DNA of 64,000 nt from Symbiodinium natans (lineage: Eukaryota; Sar; Dinophyceae; Suessiales; Symbiodiniaceae). Made by a program: the position numbers and the translations under genes. Below, one piece after another: positions 43,541 to 54,415 of the stretch (the stretch's first letter is position 1; each line of letters opens with the position of its first letter). The notes under the pieces were generated by a model, which saw nothing but the letters and a program-made list of their open reading frames with translations, was not told the origin of the DNA and did no database searches. The stretch spans positions 458,501 to 522,500 of the forward strand of contig CAJNDS010000002.1 of assembly GCA_905221605.1 (NCBI GenBank), written 5' to 3'.

Positions 43541-43653
43541 ATATGGGTGGTTGTCAAAATTATGGTCCCTTTTTTGGGTCCCTATTATAATACGGCACCT
43601 AATATTTAGGTACCCCCAAAAGGGATCATAATTTTGACAACCACCCATATATA
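43541..43653. mobile_element. MITE-like hairpin, family I, inserted in a TA run
   Basis: The inverted ends GGTGGTTGTCAAAATTATGG and the complementary ATCATAATTTTGACAACCAC extend over about 36 bp with one mismatch, and the TA microsatellite borders the left end. TA target preference is typical of Tc1/mariner and some PIF/Harbinger MITEs. Single copy here. Confidence 0.75.
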
Positions 43654-43838
43654 GAAGGATTATCACTATGATTTATGGTTGTTCCTGAATTAAGGGGTCT
43701 TTGGCATCGTGGGTATCCGGATACACATTCTCCAGTTCTGGCTCCTACGCAAGAAGACCACTGCGTACTCCCCGCACCACTCGTACCAGAGGTAGGCTGC
43801 ATTGTCGCCTGGGTGCGAGCTGACCCTACACCCTATTT

Positions 43839-43942
43839 GGGGTTTTCCGAACATGGGGGTACCTTTTTGGTTCCCTTTAAGGGGATTCTACTCGATTTGG
43901 GGTATGCAAGGGGTATATAACCCCTATTTTGGGAAATACCCC
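43839..43942. mobile_element. MITE-like element, family C, copy 4
   Basis: GGGGTTTTCCGAACATGGGGG on one side and CCCCTATTTTGGGAAATACCCC on the other, the reverse orientation of copy 3. Confidence 0.6.
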
Positions 43943-44189
43943 TTTTCAACCCGAAGCCATAAACCCTAAACCCTAAACCCTAAACTCCGAGGATGCTGCC
44001 TGCAGCGTCAGAGAGGCCAAGCGGAGCCCCAGTCGTCGTCCGCACAACCTGGTGGTCAACAGAGCTGGAACCCTGAACGGGTTTAGGGTTTAGAGACTTG
44101 GGGTTTAGGGTTTAGGGTTCTTGCTTAGGGTTTAGTACTGAGCCTTCACACCCCAATCTCTTGCGACCACACCCTAAGCACGAACCACC

Positions 44190-45110
44190 TAGACTAAAAA
44201 CCGCACCAAAAAACCCAAACCTAACAGAAAATCCCCCCTAAGCCTAAAACCCTCATAAAAACCCTAAAGCCCTAAATAACCGAAAAAACCCTAACCCTAA
44301 AACCACAAAACCCCAAAACCTACACCCTAAACCATAAAGCCTGAAAACCCTGAAACCCCAAACCCTAAAACCCTTAAACCCCTAAACCCTAGCCCCCAAA
44401 TCCCCAAAACCCCCCTAAAACCCTATAGCCCCTGACCCCTAAACCACGAAACACGAAAACCCGAAAACCCAAAAGCCTAAAACCCTAAAGCCCTAAACTC
44501 TTTAAACCCGAAAACCCCAAAATCCTAAGACCCTAAACCCTAAACCTCTAAATGCTAAACCCCAAGCCTCTAACACCCTAAACACTAAGACCCTTAAAAT
44601 CCTCAACCTAAGCTCGAAACCCCTAAACCCTGAAACTTTGAGATCCCTAAGGGCTCTGCCTGCCGGTAAGATCCTGCACCCCTAGAGCATTTAACCCTAA
44701 GCCCCTAAACCCCGAAACCCTCAAAACCCTAAAACCCCTAAGACATTTAAGACCCCAAAAAACCCTAAAACCCTTAAGGCCCCAAAACAACCCAAGAACA
44801 AGACCCTAAAAACCCCTCAAACCCTTAAGACCCTAAAACACCACAAGGGCCTTAAAACCCTCAAAAACCCTTTCAAAACCCTTTCAAAACCCCAAGAACC
44901 CTTTAAAAACCCTTAAGGCCCTAAAACTCCCGAAGGGGCTCTTCAGGCCCGTAAAAGTCCCTAACACCCTTAATAAGGCCCTAAAACTTTAGGACTTAAG
45001 ACCCTAAACATCCCCAAAAGCCCTTAAAAAACCCTTGAAACCCCTAAAACCCTGAAAAAAACCCTAAACCCTAAACCCTAAACCCAAAACCCTAAGAAAC
45101 CTGAAAGCCC
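44190..45110 (-). repeat. Degenerate AAAACCCT-like tract, 0.9 kb
   Basis: Nearly every 7-10 bases holds CCCTAAA, CCTAAAA or CCTTAAA with mutations. It looks like an old expanded array decaying by substitutions. No gene. Confidence 0.85.
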
Positions 45111-46732
45111 TTAACACTCCCCCGAAGGGGCTCTGCCTGCCAGCAAAGAGCTGGCGTCGCTCGATCTCCAGGGCCCCCGCCTCACGCGCTTTGGCATTCT
45201 CTCACCGCCCCTAGAGCCCGATGGGTTTAGGGTTTAGGGTTTAGGGTTTAGGGTTTAGGGTTTAGGGTTTAGGGTTTAGGGTTTTAGGTTTTTTGATGTT
45301 TAGGTTTTTGGGTTTTGGGGGCTTTGGGGCTTTAGGGTTTCGGGGGTTTAGGATCCAGGGTTTATAGGGTTTGGGATTTAAGCCCCTAAACCCGGGTTCT
45401 GGGTTTGGGGTTTTTGGGGCTTGGGGTTTCGGGGGTATTTTGTCACCCCTAAACCCGGGTTCTGGGTTTTGGGTTTTGGGGTTTTGGGGTGTGGATTCTA
45501 GGGTTTAGGGGCTTATGGCTTTCGGGCTTCGGGTTTTAGGGCCTAGGGTTTGGGGTGCAGGGGTTGATTGGGTTAAACACCCCTACAGGGTGTTCGGATG
45601 TAGGGCTTCGGGGTCTAGGGTTTAGGGTTTAGGGTTTAGGGTTGTTACCTGGGACTCTATTCACCCACATTCTTATATGCATTTTATAGCTTTTTCTTTG
45701 TCGAATGTTGGACTGATGTTGGGTATTGTTTCGCGAGTTTTTGTACCGTTAGTTAGGGGCTTAGGGAAGCTTAGGGAGCCTTAGGGAGTAGTGGGGGGTG
45801 TTAGGGAACCTTGGGTTACATACCCCCTTGAACCGCCTCCGTGATCCCTAAACCTGAACCCTGGCCAAAACCCTAAACCCTAAAACCCCTTAACCCTAAA
45901 GGCCCTTAACCCAAAAAACCTTCACCCTAAATCCTGAACCCAACGCAACAACACTCAACCCAACCCTACAAACCCTACAACCCTAATCCCCTAAAACCCT
46001 TAAAAAAACCCTAAGAACCCTAAAAATCCTAAACACCTTATTATGTAGACCCCAAAACCCCTATACCCGAAAAATACCTGAACCCCAAAACCCTAACCCT
46101 AAACCCCAAACCCCTAAACCCTCAAAACCCCAAACAAACAAAAACCCTGAAAATCCTAACAACCTCGTCCACGGCAGCAGTGACCCGGCTTGGCGAACTA
46201 CTACTGTTAAGAGCCTGGCAGGCCCTCATCACCTTGTGTGTCTCTCCCAACACATCGCTGTGGAAGAACTGCAGCGAAGGGCGTCAGCGCGTGCCTCCTT
46301 TGCTGCTCAGTAGAGACGGAGAGCGTAGCCGTCCAGGGTCAATTTCTGAGCCAGCGCGGGAGCTGCGAATTTCCGAATGATAGCAGCATCCAGAGCCACC
46401 GTTAGGGTTTAGGGTTTAGGGTTTAGGGTTTAGGGTTTAGGGTTTAGGGTTTAGGGTTCAGGGTTAGGGATGAGGGCTTAGGGTTTAGGGAAACTCTTGG
46501 ATCAAATTGTCGCTGTCCCTGCTGCGCTGGCTGTCATCTGTAGGTCCCTAAAACCCTCTGAACAATATTCCTAAATAGGATCCTCAGGGAACATATCAAA
46601 TATCCCAAGGGTCTATCTAGAAACCCTAAACCCCAAAACCCAAAACCCTAACCCCCCCCTAACCCTACATAAACACCCTAAACCCTAAACTCTAAGAGAA
46701 AGCCCTAACCCCTGAACCCCTAAAACCCCTTC

Positions 46733-47068
46733 CAAACCCTAAACCCTAAACCCTAAACCCTAAACCCTAAACCCTAAACCCTAAACCCTAAACCCTAAAC
46801 CCTAAACCCTAAACCCTAAACCCTAAACCCTAAACCCTAAACCCTAAACCCTAAACCCTAAACCCTAAACCCTAAACCCTAAACCCTAAACCCAAAGTGC
46901 GCTTGCCATCCCAGGGCCTGCATGAGTTGGGCCCCAGCTTCCTCCAGCAGGCCCGCCAGCTCCTGCCGGGGTCTAAACCCTCAACCCTTTGGCTTTAGGG
47001 TTTAGGGTTTAGGGTTTAGGGTTTAGGGTTTAGGGTTTAGGGTTTAGGGTTTAGGGTTTAGGGTTTAG
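46733..47068. repeat. Perfect CCCTAAA array (22 copies), GC island, TTTAGGG array (10 copies)
   Basis: 46733-46893 is one of the longest perfect arrays in the window. The 100-bp island between the arrays (46894-46990) carries CAGCTTCCTCCAGCAGGCCC and is open on both strands. Confidence 0.95.
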
Positions 47069-48339
47069 TTTTGAAACCCCTGAACCTAAACCCTAAACCC
47101 GAAACCCTAAACCCTAACCCCCTAAACCCCAAACCCTAACCCTAAATCCGAACCCCCAAACCCTAAACCCTAAATCCTCACCCCCAAACCCCTAAACCCT
47201 AGCCTAAAGCACTAAACCTAAACCTTAAACCCCAAACCCTAAACCCTACTTGGAGGTTCATGGCACTTCTTCACCTTAAACCCCAAACCCTAAACCCTAA
47301 ACCCTATGCACTTTAGGGCTCATAGGGTTTAGGACTTGGGATGGCCCCGCGGCGCGCAGTCCTGCTGCTTGACTTGCCACAGCTGCTCCTTGCCTTTGCG
47401 GCGGTTTAGGGTTTAGGGTTTAGGGTTTCGGGTTTGGGGTTTAGGGTTTTAGGGTTTTAGGGTTTGGGGTTTAGGGTTTAGGGTGTTGGGGTTTTAGGGT
47501 TTTAGGGTTTTAGGGTTTGGGGTGTAGGGTTTAGGGTTTAGGGTTTCGAGTGTTTATAGGGGTTGGGTTCTGTAGGGCTTAGGGGCTTATAGTTTTTGTC
47601 GGAAACTTCGTGCGTCTGGAATCTCAGGGTCTGAGCTTTTACGGGGTTAGAGCAGCTGGCTTTACTAGTTCCCTCCTTAAAGTCGCTAGAGGGAAATGGC
47701 CAATCAAGAACCAACACTGACGGTGCTGTCGACCAAACAGAAACAAGATGAGGTAGATGTCATGCCAACCCCTATAACGCTATAACCCAACCCCGAAACC
47801 CTACAACCCCAAAACCCTCCTCCACAAAACCCCTAACCCACCGGCGCCGAAGCGACGATAGTCGCTTGCGGTTTCGACCCCGGTCGAGTCTTTCCTGAAA
47901 GTCGTCCTTCACAAGCTGGCCAGCGAAACGCTCGAGGCGCTCGAGGGCCAGGACGTAGTTGGCGTCCTACCCCTTAACCCTAAACCCTAAACCCTAAACC
48001 CTAAACCCTAAACATGTCCTTTAACCTTCCTGAGGGCTGAGGTCAAGTCCTGGCCTTGGCGAATGGTCCTCTCAAAGCGTCCGCGCTGCAGAAGGGACAA
48101 CTCCCGCTGCTGTCAAGTGGGTTTAGGGTTTAGGGTTTAGGGTTTAGGGTTTAGGGTTTAGGGTTTAGGGTTTAGGGTTTGGGGTTTAGGGTTTAGGGTT
48201 TGGGGTTTAGGGTTGGTGCGCCGTTCCACGGGCAACCGCCCTGCCAGCCGCCGCGTGCTAGGGTTTAAAGGTTTTGGGTGTAGAGTTTAGGTACTTAGAC
48301 GTATAAGCACAAGGACTAAGACATGTGTAAGTAGAAGAA

Positions 48340-48440
48340 ACTACGAGATATATAGTATGTAGACATCTACATATACATACATATATATATATATATACAT
48401 ACGTACGTACGTACGTACATACATACATACATACACTCCT
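48340..48440. repeat. TA / CATA / CGTA microsatellite
   Basis: (TA)n, then (CATA), (CGTA)4 and (CATA)5 tracts. Confidence 0.9.
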
Positions 48441-49483
48441 TCCTTTGGGCTATATCACGATGGCGAGTGGTAGCAATAACGCCGGCGGTCCCTTCCAGAA
48501 GCTTTACCCTTTCATGTCCCAAGGGATTAGGCTTTAGGGTTTCGGGTGCAGGGGTTTAGACTTTAGGGCAAACCCTGACACCTGAACTTCTAAACCCTAA
48601 ACCCTAAACTTCTAAACCCTAAACCCTATAGGCTTAGGGTTTTCGGTGCTGATTGCTTGTCCAGGGGGCAAGCCATCCGCCAAGCTCCGAGCACTTGCAC
48701 GGCAAGCTGCATGTCACCTTGCGGGCCCGCCGAGGCCCAGTACCCCTTCATTATCAGGCTTGGGGGCTTAGGGGTTTAGGGTTTGGGGTTTAGGGTTCAA
48801 GGTTTAGGGTTTAGGGTTTGGGGTTTAGGGTCGGAAGGGCTTGGGGGTTTGGGGGTTTGGCCGGCAAAGGGGTCCAGGTTTTTAGGCAACTGCATCACGT
48901 GAAGGTTCCTACGATCGCCTGCGGAATCCTCATGGGGCTCCAAATTTTGCGGGGGCATTTAGAGACTCGAATACCTAGAGCCCTGGCTGCCAACGATTAC
49001 TGTCCATACCTAAAACGCTAGGGTTTAGGGCTAGGGTTTAGGGTAGACAAGAACTGATGGATAACAGAAACCCAGAAACGAAACAACAATCTGCACCCTC
49101 GACCCCAATACCCTGCAAGCAACAAACAAAAACTCTACAGACTTAAAACCTGAACCCTGAACCCTCAAACCCCCCAAAACCATAAACCCTAAACCCTAAA
49201 CCCTAAACCCTAAACCCTGAACCCTGAACCCTGAACCCTGAACCCTGAACCCCAAAACCCCTGAGCCCTGAGCCCCCACTATAAGCCGCCTTTGAAGTGC
49301 TTTGGGGCTTTAGGGCGTAGGGTTTAGGGGACAAGGGTTTTTGGGGTTTGGGGGTCTAATTAGGGGTCTGGAAGTTTTTGGGGTTTGGGGCAGTTTGGGG
49401 TAGTTTATGGTAACTAGGGATTGTTGGGGACTATGCTGGTAACTTTTTGGGTAGTCTGCGTAGCTTGAGTTGCAATTAAACTA

Positions 49484-49590
49484 TATGGGTATTTCCCATG
49501 ATAGGGTGCCGTCGAATATATACCCCCAAAATGCTCGAACCCAAGCCCCCCAAAAGGTTACCCCGCTGTTTTGAGGGAAGCCGACCATAA
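49484..49590. mobile_element. MITE-like element, family C, copy 6 (degenerate)
   Basis: GGTATTTCCCATGATAGGG on the left and CCCCAAAAGGTTACCCC with TTTTGAGGGAAG on the right follow the family C layout. Confidence 0.45.
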
Positions 49591-49801
49591 GAGACCACAA
49601 GGGGAATCATGCTGGAAATTACTTTGGCCGCAACCCTAAACCCCAAACCCCAAACCCCAAACCCCAAACCCTAAACCCTAAACCCTAAACCCTAAAGCCT
49701 GCACGCTGCTCGCGCCACCCCTGGCGCTCGGCAACACGTCGCGCCCCAGTGCGGCGTGCCCAAACGCGGAAGAGCCGGGACTTCCGCGCCACGTCTGCGT
49801 C

Positions 49802-49888
49802 GGGTTTAGGGTTTAGGGTTTAGGGTTTAGGGTTTAGGGTTTAGGGTTTAGGGTTTAGGGTTTAGGGTTTAGGGTTTAGGGTTTAGGA
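49802..49888 (+). repeat. Perfect TTTAGGG array, about 12 copies
   Basis: Uninterrupted. It follows a GC-rich island (49700-49800). Confidence 0.95.
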
Positions 49889-50271
49889 AATCCCATCTTT
49901 TCCGTACCCCAACTTGTTGCAGGTCAAAGAGGGCTGCGTGAGCTGCAAGATTGATCCCATTTGCCTCATACTTCATTGCCTTACCAACAATGATAGCAGG
50001 TGTGTGGACCGGAACACTTGTAGGGTTCATTCGGTTCTTTAAGCCCTATCAACCCTGAACCCCCATTGGGTTCATAGAGTCCGCCATACGTCTCTTCCAA
50101 ACAGACATGTGGACTGGAAAGCCCTGCAGGGTTTAACAAACCCTAAACCTTATAAACCCTAAACCCCAAACCCTAAACCCTAAACCTGAAACCCCAAACC
50201 CTAAACCCTACTTCGGCGCTAAACCCTATAAAGCCTCTCCGGTTTCGCCTTGCCCACCCCAAAGAGACGGG

Positions 50272-50460
50272 CTACTTTTTGCTTAACAACCACCCCAAAA
50301 CAACAAATATATTCTTGCTTATAAGGGTATTTCCCAAAATAGGGGTACCCCTTCCAAACCCCAAATAGAATAGAACCCCCTTAAAGGGAGCCCCAGAAAG
50401 CGTAACCCCATTCGTGGAAACCCCCAAAAAGGGTGAAATAGGGACCACTATTGTTTATTC
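50272..50460. mobile_element. Family H element (copy 4) interrupted by family C (copy 5)
   Basis: The left H end is CTACTTTTTGCTTAACAACC and the right border is near CCACTATTGTTTATTCTC. Between 50324 and 50425 lies a C element (TTTCCCAAAATAGGGGTACC ... TTCGTGGAAACCCCC). The H ends are diverged and the C insert better preserved, so C came later. Confidence 0.5.
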
Positions 50461-50473
50461 TCAAAACGTATCG

Positions 50474-50689
50474 TGGGCTCCCCGACTGCCCCCCTCTATA
50501 CTACCCCCTGGGTGCCGCCCCCTTATTAAGGCTATATACGGCGAATTAAGCCCAATTAAGGTGATTTAAGGGAGGAACCTAGGCGCCCTAAATGACCCTA
50601 AACCCTAAACCCTGAACCCTAAACCCTCAAGCCTAAACCCTAAACCCTAGGGGGGGTGGGGGGAGCACAGAGGGGTAGTAGGGAAACCC
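50474..50689. mobile_element. MITE-like element, family J, copy 3, containing telomere units
   Basis: GGGCTCCCCGACTGCCCCCC on the left is loosely inverted against GAGGGGTAGTAGGGAAACCC on the right. The centre has about ten CCCTAAA/CCCTGAA units (50590-50650), absent from copy 1. Confidence 0.5.
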
Positions 50690-51272
50690 TAAAACAAACA
50701 GTAGCGGGTCGAGGATCCTGGCGCCTTCTCCCACCCGGCGGGCTGCGAAGGCCACCGTTCCCCGCCATTGCAGCTGCTGACGTAGCTCCTCGGTTCTGCA
50801 GTGCACGCCCTAAACCCTAAACCCTAAGCCCTAAGCCCTAAGCCCTAAACCCTAAACCCGAAACCCTAAACCCCAAACCCCAAACCTACCCTGAGGGTCC
50901 ACGTGCCGATATAGTATCGACTTGGGCCTTGGAGGGGTTTCCTATTTCGCAGCTTTAGGGCCCAGGTATCCACTACATGGGCACATGGACTCTTAGGGCA
51001 GATTTAGGGTTTAGGGTTTAGGGTGTAGGGTGTAGGGTGTAGGGTGTGTTTTTTTTGTTTAATAGGGTTTGGGGTTTAGGGTTGATCGGCACGTCTGGAC
51101 CTTGAAGGGCAGCATGCCACAAGCCCAAAAGGGCAAACTGTAGCTCATCCCAATAAGAACCGCCCCACAGTCCTGCATCTGAACTCAACCGAAACCGCCC
51201 AGAGTGGTACTCGATAGGGCTCAGGGTCCAAGATTGAGGGTTTGAATGGGGCTTTACGAAAACAAGGGACCC

Positions 51273-51303
<31 letters not shown>

Positions 51304-51779
51304 GCTACCCCCCCCCCAAAGATCTAGGTATTTTCATGATTTGGCGATGTCAGGTTGAAGATTTGCGTGGGCCCGGAGGCAATGTGAAGTTGAAGATTTG
51401 CATGGGCCCGGATAGGTGCAGATGAGTATAGGACGTCGATTGGAAAGATAAGCAAGATACCATAAGCCCAGGAAGTATTCAAGTGCATAAGGTGATGTGG
51501 AGAAACACTGTATTCCTGAAGACGCGAGAATACTGTGAGCAAATCTCCTTTCACTATGTTACGGGTTCTGGACCTTCCAAAAGCCCGACTTACTCTCAAG
51601 TATGTGGGTGTTCATCTCATCATTCCCAAAGGACCCCCAAAAAGAGTTATCATTTCTCAAAGATAAGACTCATTTATACACTATCCTCACTTACAAGTAA
51701 ACAGCTCAATAAACCCTACTCGATTAAGGTTCAGATTAATTCGATCAAGAAGTAGGGTCAGACCCTATTCCAAGATTTA

Positions 51780-52900
51780 TGTGTCTTAAAGGTTTAGGGT
51801 TTAAGGTTTATATAGGCATTTAAACCTAAGCCGTCAATTCGACCGAAACATTTGAACTTTAAACCCTCTTGGGTGTAAGGTTGAAAGGCTTAGGGTTTAA
51901 CATTTAGGCATCTAAACCTCAACCGCCATTTAAACCTGAACCCTTAACCGTAAAACCCTTTTGGGTTGAGGCTGAAAAGGTTTAGGCCTTAAGATTTAGG
52001 CATTTAAACCTAAGCCCATCGAGTGTAAATCTTAACGGGCCTAAACACTTAACCTTTAAGCCCTATAGGCTATAGGGTGAAGGTTTAAAGGATTAGGGTT
52101 TAAAAGTTCAATAGTAAGCCCATAGAGTTTAAGCCTTAAGGGGCCTAAACGCTTCACCTTTAAACCCTATAGGCTATAGGGTTAAGGTTTGAGGGTTTAG
52201 GTTTTAAAAGTAAGCCCATAGAGTTCAGACCCCAAGGGGCCTAAACGCTTAACCTTTAAACCCTATAGGCTATAGGGAAGGTTTAAAGCTTTCGGATTCA
52301 AGATTTAGGCATTTAAACCCAAGCCCACTTTAACTTAAGGGTTTAAGGTTTTAAACCCTCAAGGCTTAAGAAATACCCTAAGCCTTTAGACCCTATAGGG
52401 CTGAAAGGTTAAAGAGAGCGTAATGTCTGGGCATTTATACTTTGGGCATTTATACTTTCAACGCCTATAGGGTTAAACCCTTTTAACGTTTTAGAGCCCT
52501 ACAGGGCTTCAGGGTTCTGACCCTAAAGGGCTTAGGGTTCTCGTTTACATGCTTAAACCTTAAACCCTTAAGGTTTAAGCTCTATGGGCTTGTGTTTTAA
52601 TGCCAAATCTTAGACCCTAAGCCTTTCAACCTTAACCCTATGGCCTATAGGGTTTAAAGGTTGAGCGTTTAGGACCCTTAAGGTTTAAACTCTATGGGCT
52701 TACTGTTGAACTTTTCAACCCTAAACCTCTAAACCTTAACCGTGCCTAAACACTTAACCTGTAAGCCCTATAGGCTATAGGGTTAAGGTTCAAAGGTTAA
52801 GCGTTTAGGACCCTTAAGGTTTAAACTCTATGGGCTTACTGTTGAACATTTCAACCCTAAACCTTTAAACCTTAACCGTATAGCCTACAGGGCTTAAAGG
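51780..52900. repeat. Palindromic CCCTATAGGCTATAGGG module cluster
   Basis: Around six copies, near 52069, 52171, 52260, 52645, 52768 and 52870, some inverted, joined by TTTAAACC / GGTTTAAA-like spacers with AAGCCCATAGAGTT. The modules resemble diverged telomere units but have their own dyad-symmetric core. Confidence 0.75.
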
Positions 52901-53545
52901 TTTAGCCCACGATCCCGAAATCTATGGGCTTGTGACACATGACCTTGAGCGACGTCACGAAATTTACTTCTGAGACTTTATAGCGACGTCACGAAAGCTA
53001 AAACTGAGACTTTACAAGACGTGAACCCGATTGAAAAACGATTGAAACGATTGAAATTCAATCGGGGGCCCGATTGAAAAACGATTGAAACGATTGAAGT
53101 TCAATCGGGGGCCGGATTGAAGATTGAAGATTGAAGATTCCCAGAAAAAAGCTTTCCGGGAATCTTCAATCTTCAATCTTCAATCCGGTCTCCGATTGAA
53201 TTTCAATCGTTTCAATCGTTTTTCAATCGGGCCCCCGATTGAATCTTAAAGGTTTAGCCCACGATCCCGAAATCTATGGGCTTGTGACACATGACCTTGA
53301 GCGACGTCACGCAATTTTCTTCTGGGACTTTATAGCGACGTCACGAAAGCTAAAACTGAGACTTTACAAGACGTGAACCCGATTGAAAAACGATTGAAAC
53401 GATTGAAATTCAATCGGGGCCCGATTGAAAAACGATTGAAACGATTGAAATTCAATCGGGGGACGGATTGAAGATTGAAGATTGAAGATTCCCAAAAAAA
53501 AGCTTTCATCGTTTTTCAATCGGGCCCCCGATTTTTTCAATCGAG
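52893..53545. repeat. Duplicated hairpin unit with GATTGAA repeats and CGACGTCACG boxes
   Basis: Unit 1 (52893-53244) and unit 2 (53245-53545) start identically (CTTAAAGGTTTAGCCCACGA). Each has two CGACGTCACG palindromes (52953, 52983; 53302, 53336) and a run of CGATTGAA / TTCAATCG repeats. In unit 1, 53056-53142 pairs with 53158-53244: 87-bp arms, about three mismatches, the inner 31 bp perfect, a 15-nt loop. In unit 2 most of the right arm is deleted. Confidence 0.85.
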
Positions 53546-53716
53546 CTCACAATTTGAAAATACGACCACGCACATATGAAGACTCGCACATATCAAGGTT
53601 TACATGTCCATATTGAGATTTACATGTTTAAGTTTAGCTAGCCCCCCACCCCCAACCCTAAAACCCTAAAACAGATCCCAAAACCACGAAAATACCTAGA
53701 TCTTTGGGGGGGGGTA

Positions 53717-53762
<46 letters not shown>

Positions 53763-53989
53763 CCCAAATCATTAGTAGCATTCCCTTATAATAAGAGCCC
53801 CAATAAGGTACTCCTAATTTCGGACAACCCCATATTTTATGAACCCGAAGCCCTAAACACTAAACCCTACAGCGTGCCAGCTGGGTCCTGGCGCGCTTCC
53901 CGGGCGCTGTCCTGAAGTGGCTTGTTTTGTGAAACCCTGAACCCAAAGCCTAAACCCTGAGTCCTTTAGGTTTAGGGTTTAGGGTTTAG

Positions 53990-54100
53990 GGTTTGGGGTT
54001 TGGGGTTTGGGGTTTGGGGTTTGGGGTTTGGGGTTTGGGGTTTGGGGTTTGGGGTTTGGGGTTTGGGGTTTGGGGTTTAGGGTTTAGGGTTTAGGGTTTC
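53990..54100 (+). repeat. Homogeneous TTTGGGG array
   Basis: About 11 TTTGGGG units bordered by canonical units on both sides. Confidence 0.9.
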
Positions 54101-54169
54101 GGGGTCACCAGGCCTGGGGGAGAAGTGGGGGAGCCCTCTGGAGAGGAGGTGCGGGAATACTGGGAACTG

Positions 54170-54415
54170 CTTGGAGGTTCACGGGTACTTTGTGACCCCA
54201 ATTACCCCCCTGGTACAGGATTAAGGGTTTAGGGTTTTTTTTAGTAGGGAACGAGGGAATGAGGGCCCTATATAATCCCTTAAAGGGTACAAGTAGGGCC
54301 CCCATTCCCTCATTCCCTACTAAGAACCAGGGAGTTATAAGTCTACTTAACACCTGCTTACAGGACTTATGGGGCTGAAAAGATTGGGGGGTCACAAGTA
54401 GTCTGAACCTCCAAG
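54170..54415. mobile_element. MITE-like element, family D, copy 3, interrupted by family A
   Basis: The ends CTTGGAGGTTCACGGGTAC and the complement of GTAGTCTGAACCTCCAAG are inverted. Removing the A insert (54209-54331) leaves about 123 bp, the size of the intact D at 16042. Confidence 0.75.
54209..54331. mobile_element. MITE-like hairpin, family A, copy 2, nested, with telomere units in one end
   Basis: The right end CCCTACTAAGAACCAGG and the left arm TTAGTAGGGAACGAGGGAAT match copy 1. In the left terminus CCTGGT is separated from TTAGTAGGG by about 26 bp containing TTAAGGGTTTAGGGTTT, so telomere-type sequence entered the inverted repeat itself. Confidence 0.7.

Larger units (their letters stand above)
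41341..51248. repeat. Interspersed telomere-repeat region 8 (overview)
   Basis: Variants: TTTTAGGG 41400-41550, GGGGTTTGA nonamer 41895-42036, TTTAGGGG 42310-42410, degenerate C-rich tracts 44190-45110 and 45850-46150, CCCTGAA in 49184-49262. Canonical arrays: 42410-42442, 42783-42843, 43210-43287, 43402-43495, 45224-45285, 46398-46465, 46733-46893, 46992-47068, 47402-47545, 47985-48013, 48118-48215, 49670-49696 and 49802-49888. Exon-like GC-rich blocks near 42195-42290, 43290-43390, 43985-44085, 46170-46395, 46895-46985, 47640-47760, 47835-47970, 48015-48118, 48660-48760, 48880-49015 and 49700-49800. Nothing recognisable as a known gene. Confidence 0.75.
51303..53720. mobile_element. 2.4-kb terminal-inverted-repeat element, previously unfamiliar, TA-flanked
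   Basis: The left terminus is TGCTACCCCCCCCCC then AAAGATCTAGGTATTTTC; the right terminus is its complement (ending GGTACCAT before the TA run), about 43 bp with few mismatches. TA dinucleotides border both ends, as for Tc1/mariner-type insertions. Inside: a 36-bp-spaced direct repeat of GAAGATTTGC(G/A)TGGGCCC (51357-51413), an AT-rich segment with 90-codon frames of no recognised family (51324-51599 minus, 51483-51755 plus), six palindromic CCCTATAGGCTATAGGG modules (51780-52900) and a duplicated 0.35-kb hairpin unit (52893-53545). No transposase is visible, so it is non-autonomous. It is unusually poor in canonical TTTAGGG arrays. Confidence 0.75.
51249..53835. mobile_element. Family F element split by a 2.4-kb insertion
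   Basis: 51249-51276 (GGGCTTTACGAAAACAAGGG) and 53760-53835 (ends CTAATTTCGGACAACCCC) correspond to the left and right parts of the intact F copy at 12126-12231. The insertion site is a TA run, (TA)13 on the left and about (TA)20 on the right. Confidence 0.65.
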
